From the NCBI GenBank assembly GCA_037954235.1, contig JBBMOA010000049.1, forward strand, positions 1 through 64,000: DNA of 64,000 nucleotides. The letters are read 5' to 3'. Below are positions 52,306 to 62,456 of the stretch, in pieces. Positions within the stretch are counted from its first letter, which is position 1. Each line of letters begins with the position of its first letter. The notes below the pieces were generated by a model, which saw nothing but the letters and a program-made list of their open reading frames with translations, searched no databases and had not been told where the DNA came from. The translations under genes and the position numbers were made by a program. The stretch is from Aulostomus chinensis (taxonomy: Eukaryota > Chordata > Actinopteri > Syngnathiformes > Aulostomidae).

Positions 52306-53801
52306 CTGTCGCTGAGAAAACACTATTTGTGACCTGTGATACAAAAATGCCATAACTTTTTTTCAAAGTGAGTTTTCAGTCAAGTTTCAACCTGAAAGCA
52401 TAGAAAGATGCATAAACTTGAAGTTACAGCTTGATTTCAGTGAGTTTTCATCAAAATACAGGAGTTCTGCATGAAGTGTTCATTTTGGCCTTCTCTCGCT
52501 GAGAAAATGCTATTTGTGACTTGCGACACAGAACAGCCATAACTTTTGTTCAAAGTGAGTTTTCAGTCAAGTTTCAACCTGAAAGCATAGAAAGATGCAT
52601 AAACTTGAAGTTACAGCTTGATTTCAGTGAGTTTTCATCAAAATACAGGAGTTCTGCATGAAGTGTTCATTTTGGCCTTCTCTCGCTGAGAAAACACTAT
52701 TTGTGACCTGCGACACAGAACAGCCATAACTTTTGTTCAAAGTGAGTTTTCTGTCAAGTTTCAACCTGAAAGCATAGAAAGATGCATAAACTTGAAGTTA
52801 AAGCTTGATTTCAGTGAGTTTTCATCAAAATACAGGAGTTCTGCATGAAGTTTTCATTTTGGCCTTCTCTCGCTGAGAAAACACTATTTGTGACCTGTGA
52901 TACAAAAATGCCATAACTTTTGTTCAAAGTGAGTTTTCAGTCAAGTTTCAACCTGAAAGCATAGAAAGATGCATAAACTTGAAGTTACAGCTTGATTTCA
53001 GTGAGTTTTCATCAAAATACAGGAGTTCTGCATGAAGTGTTCATTTTGGCCTTCTGTCGCTGAGAAAACACTATTTGTGACCTGTGATACAAAAATGCCA
53101 TAACTTTTTTTCAAAGTGAGTTTTCAGTCAAGTTTCAACCTGAAAGCATAGAAAGATGCATAAACTTGAAGTTACAGCTTGATTTCAGTGAGTTTTCATC
53201 AAAATACAGGAGTTCTGCATGAAGTGTTCATTTTGGCCTTCTCTCGCTGAGAAAATGCTATTTGTGACTTGCGACACAGAACAGCCATAACTTTTGTTCA
53301 AAGTGAGTTTTCAGTCAAGTTTCAACCTGAAAGCATAGAAAGATGCATAAACTTGAAGTTACAGCTTGATTTCAGTGAGTTTTCATCAAAATACAGGAGT
53401 TCTGCATGAAGTGTTCATTTTGGCCTTCTCTCGCTGAGAAAACACTATTTGTGACCTGCGACACAGAACAGCCATAACTTTTGTTCAAAGTGAGTTTTCT
53501 GTCAAGTTTCAACCTGAAAGCATAGAAAGATGCATAAACTTGAAGTTAAAGCTTGATTTCAGTGAGTTTTCATCAAAATACAGGAGTTCTGCATGAAGTT
53601 TTCATTTTGGCCTTCTCTCGCTGAGAAAACACTATTTGTGACCTGTGATACAAAAATGCCATAACTTTTGTTCAAAGTGAGTTTTCAGTCAAGTTTCAAC
53701 CTGAAAGCATAGAAAGATGCATAAACTTGAAGTTACAGCTTGATTTCAGTGAGTTTTCATCAAAATACAGGAGTTCTGCATGAAGTGTTCATTTTGGCCT
53801 T
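52306..53801. repeat. 4-monomer (748 bp) tandem duplication
   Basis: Two copies, 52,306-53,053 and 53,054-53,801, share 'ctgtcgc', the T-run, C (52,509 and 53,257), an A/B hybrid (near 52,697 and 53,445), a rare 'ttaaagcttg' that creates an AAGCTT site (near 52,799 and 53,547) and 'gaagttttc' (near 52,848 and 53,596). The rare AAGCTT variant in exactly these two places shows recent copying. Confidence 0.9.
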
Positions 53802-55671
53802 CTCTCGCTGAGAAAACACTATTTGTGACCTGTGATACAAAAATGCCATAACTTTTTTTCAAAGTGAGTTTTCAGTCAAGTTTCAACCTGAAAGCATAGA
53901 AAGATGCATAAACTTGAAGTTACAGCTTGATTTCAGTGAGTTTTCATCAAAATACAGGAGTTCTGCATGAAGTGTTCATTTTGGCCTTCTCTCGCTGAGA
54001 AAATGCTATTTGTGACTTGCGACACAGAACAGCCATAACTTTTGTTCAAAGTGAGTTTTCAGTCAAGTTTCAACCTGAAAGCATAGAAAGATGCATAAAC
54101 TTGAAGTTACAGCTTGATTTCAGTGAGTTTTCATCAAAATACAGGAGTTCTGCATGAAGTGTTCATTTTGGCCTTCTCTCGCTGAGAAAACGCTATTTGT
54201 GACCTGCGACACAGAACAGCCATAACTTTTGTTCAAAGTGAGTTTTCTGTCAAGTTTCAACCTGAAAGCATAGAAAGATGCATAAACTTGAAGTTACAGC
54301 TTGATTTCAGTGAGTTTTCATCAAAATACAGGAGTTCTGCATGAAGTGTTCATTTTGGCCTTCTCTCGCTGAGAAAACACTATTTGTGACCTGTGATACA
54401 AAAATGCCATAACTTTTTTTCAAAGTGAGTTTTCAGTCAAGTTTCAACCTGAAAGCATAGAAAGATGCATAAACTTGAAGTTACAGCTTGATTTCAGTGA
54501 GTTTTCATCAAAATACAGGAGTTCTGCATGAAGTGTTCATTTTGGCCTTCTCTCGCTGAGAAAATGCTATTTGTGACTTGCGACACAGAACAGCCATAAC
54601 TTTTGTTCAAAGTGAGTTTTCAGTCAAGTTTCAACCTGAAAGCATAGAAAGATGCATAAACTTGAAGTTACAGCTTGATTTCAGTGAGTTTTCATCAAAA
54701 TACAGGAGTTCTGCATGAAGTGTTCATTTTGGCCTTCTCTCGCTGAGAAAACGCTATTTGTGACCTGCGACACAGAACAGCCATAACTTTTGTTCAAAGT
54801 GAGTTTTCTGTCAAGTTTCAACCTGAAAGCATAGAAAGATGCATAAACTTGAAGTTACAGCTTGATTTCAGTGAGTTTTCATCAAAATACAGGAGTTCTG
54901 CATGAAGTGTTCATTTTGGCCTTCTCTCGCTGAGAAAACACTATTTGTGACCTGTGATACAAAAATGCCATAACTTTTGTTCAAAGTGAGTTTTCAGTCA
55001 AGTTTCAACCTGAAAGCATAGAAAGATGCATAAACTTGAAGTTACAGCTTGATTTCAGTGAGTTTTCATCAAAATACAGGAGTTCTGCATGAAGTGTTCA
55101 TTTTGGCCTTCTCTCGCTGAGAAAACACTATTTGTGACCTGTGATAAAAAAATGCCATAACTTTTTTTCAAAGTGAGTTTTCAGTCAAGTTTCAACCTGA
55201 AAGCATAGAAAGATGCATAAACTTGAAGTTACAGCTTGATTTCAGTGAGTTTTCATCAAAATACAGGAGTTCTGCATGAAGTGTTCTTTTTGGCCTTCTC
55301 TCGCTGAGAAAACACTATTTGTGACCTGTGATACAAAAATGCCATAACTTTTGTTCAAAGTGAGTTTTCAGTCAAGTTTCAACCTGAAAGCATAGAAAGA
55401 TGCATAAACTTGAAGTTACAGCTTGATTTCAGTGAGTTTTCATCAAAATACAGGAGTTCTGCATGAAGTGTTCATTTTGGCCTTCTCTCGCTGAGAAAAT
55501 GCTATTTGTGACTTGCGACACAGAACAGCCATAACTTTTGTTCAAAGTGAGTTTTCAGTCAAGTTTCAACCTGAAAGCATAGAAAGATGCATAAACTTGA
55601 AGTTACAGCTTGATTTCAGTGAGTTTTCATCAAAATACAGGAGTTCTGCATGAAGTGTTCATTTTGGCCTT

Positions 55672-57915
55672 CTGTCGCTGAGAAAACACTATTTGTGACC
55701 TGTGATACAAAAATGCCATAACTTTTGTTCAAAGTGAGTTTTCAGTCAAGTTTCAACCTGAAAGCATAGAAAGATGCATAAACTTGAAGTTACAGCTTGA
55801 TTTCAGTGAGTTTTCATCAAAATACAGGAGTTCTGCATGAAGTGTTCATTTTGGCCTTCTCTCGCTGAGAAAATGCTATTTGTGACTTGCGACACAGAAC
55901 AGCCATAACTTTTGTTCAAAGTGAGTTTTCAGTCAAGTTTCAACCTGAAAGCATAGAAAGATGCATAAACTTGAAGTTACAGCTTGATTTCAGTGAGTTT
56001 TCATCAAAATACAGCAGTTCTGCGTGAAGTGTTCATTTTGGCCTTCTCTCGCTGAGAAAACACTATTTGTGACCTGTGATACAAAAATGCCATAACTTTT
56101 GTTCAAAGTGAGTTTTCAGTCAAGTTTCAACCTGAAAGCATAGAAAGATGCATAAACTTGAAGTTACAGCTTGATTTCAGTGAGTTTTCATCAAAATACA
56201 GGAGTTCTGCATGAAGTGTTCATTTTGGCCTTCTCTCGCTGAGAAAACACTATTTGTGACCTGTGATACAAAAATGCCATAACTTTTGTTCAAAGTGAGT
56301 TTTCAGTCAAGTTTCAACCTGAAAGCATAGAAAGATGCATAAACTTGAAGTTACAGCTTGATTTCAGTGAGTTTTCATCAAAATACAGGAGTTCTGCATG
56401 AAGTGTTCATTTTGGCCTTCTGTCGCTGAGAAAACACTATTTGTGACCTGTGATACAAAAATGCCATAACTTTTTTTCAAAGTGAGTTTTCAGTCAAGTT
56501 TCAACCTGAAAGCATAGAAAGATGCATAAACTTGAAGTTACAGCTTGATTTCAGTGAGTTTTCATCAAAATACAGGAGTTCTGCATGAAGTGTTCATTTT
56601 GGCCTTCTCTCGCTGAGAAAATGCTATTTGTGACTTGCGACACAGAACAGCCATAACTTTTGTTCAAAGTGAGTTTTCAGTCAAGTTTCAACCTGAAAGC
56701 ATAGAAAGATGCATAAACTTGAAGTTACAGCTTGATTTCAGTGAGTTTTCATCAAAATACAGGAGTTCTGCATGAAGTGTTCATTTTGGCCTTCTCTCGC
56801 TGAGAAAACACTATTTGTGACCTGCGACACAGAACAGCCATAACTTTTGTTCAAAGTGAGTTTTCTGTCAAGTTTCAACCTGAAAGCATAGAAAGATGCA
56901 TAAACTTGAAGTTACAGCTTGATTTCAGTGAGTTTTCATCAAAATACAGGAGTTCTGCATGAAGTTTTCATTTTGGCCTTCTCTCGCTGAGAAAACACTA
57001 TTTGTGACCTGTGATACAAAAATGCCATAACTTTTGTTCAAAGTGAGTTTTCAGTCAAGTTTCAACCTGAAAGCATAGAAAGATGCATAAACTTGAAGTT
57101 ACAGCTTGATTTCAGTGAGTTTTCATCAAAATACAGGAGTTCTGCATGAAGTGTTCATTTTGGCCTTCTGTCGCTGAGAAAACACTATTTGTGACCTGTG
57201 ATACAAAAATGCCATAACTTTTTTTCAAAGTGAGTTTTCAGTCAAGTTTCAACCTGAAAGCATAGAAAGATGCATAAACTTGAAGTTACAGCTTGATTTC
57301 AGTGAGTTTTCATCAAAATACAGGAGTTCTGCATGAAGTGTTCATTTTGGCCTTCTCTCGCTGAGAAAATGCTATTTGTGACTTGCGACACAGAACAGCC
57401 ATAACTTTTGTTCAAAGTGAGTTTTCAGTCAAGTTTCAACCTGAAAGCATAGAAAGATGCATAAACTTGAAGTTACAGCTTGATTTCAGTGAGTTTTCAT
57501 CAAAATACAGGAGTTCTGCATGAAGTGTTCATTTTGGCCTTCTCTCGCTGAGAAAACGCTATTTGTGACCTGCGACACAGAACAGCCATAACTTTTGTTC
57601 AAAGTGAGTTTTCTGTCAAGTTTCAACCTGAAAGCATAGAAAGATGCATAAACTTGAAGTTACAGCTTGATTTCAGTGAGTTTTCATCAAAATACAGGAG
57701 TTCTGCATGAAGTGTTCATTTTGGCCTTCTCTCGCTGAGAAAACACTGTTTGTGACCTGTGATACAAAAATGCCATAACTTTTGTTCAAAGTGAGTTTTC
57801 AGTCAAGTTTCAACCTGAAAGCATAGAAAGATGCATAATCTTGAAGTTACAGCTTGATTTCAGTGAGTTTTCATCAAAATACAGGAGTTCTGCATGAAGT
57901 GTTCATTTTGGCCTT
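55672..57915. repeat. 4-monomer (748 bp) tandem series, three copies
   Basis: 'ctgtcgc' at 55,672, 56,420 and 57,168 and C at 55,875, 56,623 and 57,371 are spaced exactly 748 bp. The copies differ inside: the first lacks the T-run before C and carries 'ctgcgtgaag' near 56,020, while the second has the A/B hybrid and 'gaagttttc'. The spacing is kept while individual monomers have been exchanged. Confidence 0.83.
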
Positions 57916-59651
57916 CTCTCGCTGAGAAAACACTATTTGTGACCTGTGATACAAAAATGCCATAACTTTTGTTCAAAGTGAGTTTTCAGTCAAGTTTCAA
58001 CCTGAAAGCATAGAAAGATGCATAAACTTGAAGTTACAGCTTGATTTCAGTGAGTTTTCATCAAAATACAGGAGTTCTGCATGAAGTGTTCATTTTGGCC
58101 TTCTCTCGCTGAGAAAACACTATTTGTGACCTGTGATAAAAAAATGCCATAACTTTTGTTCAAAGTGAGTTTTCAGTCAAGTTTCAACCTGAAAGCATAG
58201 AAAGATGCATAAACTTGAAGTTACAGCTTGATTTCAGTGAGTTTTCATCAAAATACAGGAGTTCTGCATGAAGTGTTCTTTTTGGCCTTCTCTCGCTGAG
58301 AAAACACTATTTGTGACCTGTGATACAAAAATGCCATAACTTTTGTTCAAAGTGAGTTTTCAGTCAAGTTTCAACCTGAAAGCATAGAAAGATGCATAAA
58401 CTTGAAGTTACAGCTTGATTTCAGTGAGTTTTCATCAAAATACAGGAGTTCTGCATGAAGTGTTCATTTTGGCCTTGTCTCGCTGAGAAAACGCTATTTG
58501 TGACCTGCGACACAGAACAGCCATAACTTTTGTTCAAAGTGAGTTTTCAGTCAAGTTTCAACCTGAAAGCATAGAAAGATGCATAAACTTGAAGTTACAG
58601 CTTGATTTCAGTGAGTTTTCATCAAAATACACGAGTTCTGCATGAAGTGTTCATTTTGGCCTTCTCTCGCTGAGAAAACACTATTTGTGACCTGTGATAC
58701 AAAAATACCATAACTTTTGTTCAAAGTGAGTTTTCAGTCAAGTTTCAACCTGAAAGCATAGAAAGATGCATAAACTTGAAGTTACAGCTTGATTTCAGTG
58801 AGTTTTCATCAAAATACAGCAGTTCTGCATGAAGTGTTCATTTTGGCCTTCTCTCGCTGAGAAAACACTATTTGTGACCTGTGATACAAAAATGCCATAA
58901 CTTTTGTTCAAAGTGAGTTTTCAGTCAAGTTTCAACCTGAAAGCATAGAAAGATGCATAAACTTGAAGTTACAGCTTGATTTCAGTGAGTTTTCATCAAA
59001 ATACAGGAGTTCTGCATGAAGTGTTCATTTTGGCCTTCTCTCGCTGAGAAAACACTATTTGTGACCTGTGATACAAAAATGCCATCACTTTTGTTCAAAG
59101 TGAGTTTTCAGTCAAGTTTCAACCTGAAAACATAGAAAGATGCATAAACTTGAAGTTACAGCTTGATTTCAGTGAGTTTTCATCAAAATACAGGAGTTCT
59201 GCATGAAGTGTTCATTTTGGCCTTCTCTCGCTGAGAAAACACTATTTGTGACCTGTGATACAAAAATGCCATAACTTTTGTTCAAAGTGAGTTTTCAGTC
59301 AAGTTTCAACCTGAAAGCATAGAAAGATGCATAAACTTGAAGTTACAGCTTGATTTCAGTGAGTTTTCATCAAAATACAGGAGTTCTGCATGAAGTGTTC
59401 ATTTTGGCCTTCTCTCGCTGAGAAAACGCTATTTGTGACCTGCGACACAGAACAGCCATAACTTTTGTTCAAAGTGAGTTTTCAGTCAAGTTTCAACCTG
59501 AAAGCATAGAAAGATGCATAAACTTGAAGTTACAGCTTGATTTCAGTGAGTTTTCATCAAAATACAGGAGTTCTGCATGAAGTGTTCATTTTGGCCTTCT
59601 CTCGCTGAGAAAACACTATTTGTGACCTGTGATACAATAATGCCATAACTT
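57221..59651. repeat. C-to-C higher-order unit, 13-monomer rearranged version
   Basis: C (57,371), B1 (57,558), 'aatcttg' (57,839), 'ttctttttgg' (58,278) and B2 (58,493) follow the order of the 42-51 kb units. However, 'gataaaaaaatg' replaces 'gttatac' (58,137), and the 'gcacaaac'/'gaaacaaaa' pair is absent. The tail has 'tacacgag' (near 58,629), 'atacc' (58,707), 'cagcag' and 'gccatcact' (59,083), with the next C at 59,802, which is 2,431 bp or 13 monomers. Confidence 0.82.
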
Positions 59652-62456
59652 TTTTTCAAAGTGAGTTTTCAGTCAAGTTTCAACCTGAAAGCATAGAAAG
59701 ATGCATAAACTTGAAGTTACAGCTTGATTTCAGTGAGTTTTCATCAAAATACAGGAGTTCTGCATGAAGTGTTCATTTTGGCCTTCTCTCGCTGAGAAAA
59801 TGCTATTTGTGACTTGCGACACAGAACAGCCATAACTTTTGTTCAAAGTGAGTTTTCAGTCAAGTTTCAACCTGAAAGCATAGAAAGATGCATAAACTTG
59901 AAGTTACAGCTTGATTTCAGTGAGTTTTCATCAAAATACAGGAGTTCTGCATGAAGTGTTCATTTTGGCCTTCTCTCGCTGAGAAAACACTATTTGTGAC
60001 CTGTGATACAAAAATGCCATAACTTTTTTTCAAAGTGAGTTTTCAGTCAAGTTTCAACCTGAAAGCATAGAAAGATGCATAAACTTGAAGTTACAGCTTG
60101 ATTTCAGTGAGTTTTCATCAAAATACAGGAGTTCTGCATGAAGTGTTCATTTTGGCCTTCTGTCGCTGAGAAAACACTATTTGTGACCTGTGATACAAAA
60201 ATGCCATAACTTTTTTTCAAAGTGAGTTTTCAGTCAAGTTTCAACCTGAAAGCATAGAAAGATGCATAAACTTGAAGTTACAGCTTGATTTCAGTGAGTT
60301 TTCATCAAAATACAGGAGTTCTGCATGAAGTGTTCATTTTGGCCTTCTCTCGCTGAGAAAATGCTATTTGTGACTTGCGACACAGAACAGCCATAACTTT
60401 TGTTCAAAGTGAGTTTTCAGTCAAGTTTCAACCTGAAAGCATAGAAAGATGCATAAACTTGAAGTTACAGCTTGATTTCAGTGAGTTTTCATCAAAATAC
60501 AGCAGTTCTGCATGAAGTGTTCATTTTGGCCTTCTCTCGCTGAGAAAACACTATTTGTGACCTGTGATACAAAAATGCCATAACTTTTGTTCAAAGTGAG
60601 TTTTCAGTCAAGTTTCAACCTGAAAGCATAGAAAGATGCATAAACTTGAAGTTACAGCTTGATTTCAGTGAGTTTTCATCAAAATACAGGAGTTCTGCAT
60701 GAAGTGTTCATTTTGGCCTTCTCTCGCTGAGAAAACACTATTTGTGACCTGCGATACAAAAATGCCATAACTTTTGTTCAAAGTGAGTTTTCAGTCAAGT
60801 TTCAACCTGAAAGCATAGAAAGATGCATAAACTTGAAGTTACAGCTTGATTTCAGTGAGTTTTCATCAAAATACAGGAGTTCTGCATGAAGTGTTCATTT
60901 TGGCCTTCTCTCGCTGAGAAAACACTATTTGTGACCTGTGATACAAAAATGCCATAACTTTTGTTCAAAGTGAGTTTTCAGTCAAGTTTCAACCTGAAAG
61001 CATAGAAAGATGCATAAACTTGAAGTTACAGCTTGATTTCAGTGAGTTTTCATCAAAATACAGGAGTTCTGCATGAAGTGTTCATTTTGGCCTTCTCTCG
61101 CTGAGAAAACGCTATTTGTGACCTGCGACACAGAACAGCCATAACTTTTGTTCAAAGTGAGTTTTCTGTCAAGTTTCAACCTGAAAGCATAGAAAGATGC
61201 ATAAACTTGAAGTTACAGCTTGATTTCAGTGAGTTTTCATCAAAATATAGGAGTTCTGCATGAAGTGTTCATTTTGGCCTTCTCTAGCTGAGAAAACACT
61301 ATTTGTGACCTGTGATACAAAAATGCCATAACTTTTGTTCAAAGTGAGTTTTCAGTCAAGTTTCAACCTGAAAGCATAGAAAGATGCATAAACTTGAAGT
61401 TACAGCTTGATTTCAGTGAGTTTTCATCAAAATACAGGAGTTCTGCATGAAGTGTTCATTTTGGCCTTCTCTCGCTGAGAAAACACTATTTGTGACCTGT
61501 GATACAAAAATGCCATCACTTTTGTTCAAAGTGAGTTTTCAGTCAAGTTTCAACCTGAAAACATAGAAAGATGCATAAACTTGAAGTTACAGCTTGATTT
61601 CAGTGAGTTTTCATCAAAATACAGGAGTTCTGCATGAAGTGTTCATTTTGGCCTTCTCTCGCTGAGAAAACACTATTTGTGACCTGTGATACAAAAATGC
61701 CATAACTTTTGTTCAAAGTGAGTTTTCAGTCAAGTTTCAACCTGAAAGCATAGAAAGATGCATAAACTTGAAGTTACAGCTTGATTTCAGTGAGTTTTCA
61801 TCAAAATACAGGAGTTCTGCATGAAGTGTTCATTTTGGCCTTCTCTCGCTGAGAAAACACTATTTGTGACCTGTGATAAAAAAATGCCATAACTTTTGTT
61901 CAAAGTGAGTTTTCAGTCAAGTTTCAAACTGAAAACATAGAAAGATGCATAAACTTGAAGTTACAGCTTGATTTCAGTGAGTTTTCATCAAAATACAGGA
62001 GTTCTGCATGAAGTGTTCATTTTGGCCTTCTCTCGCTGAGAAAACACTATTTGTGACCTGTGATACAAAAATGCCATAACTTTTGTTCAAAGTGAGTTTT
62101 CAGTCAAGTTTCAACCTGAAAGCATAGAAAGATGCATAAACTTGAAGTTACAGCTTGATTTCAGTGAGTTTTCATCAAAATACAGGAGTTCTGCATGAAG
62201 TGTTCATTTTGGCCTTCTCTCGCTGAGAAAACACTATTTGTGACCTGTGATACAAAAATGCCATAACTTTTGTTCAAAGTGAGTTTTCAGTCAAGTTTCA
62301 ACCTGAAAGCATAGAAAGATGCATAAACTTGAAGTTACAGCTTGATTTCAGTGAGTTTTCATCAAAATACAGGAGTTCTGCATGAAGTTTTCATTTTGGC
62401 CTTCTCTCGCTGAGAAAACACTATTTGTGACCTGTGATACAAAAATGCCATAACTT

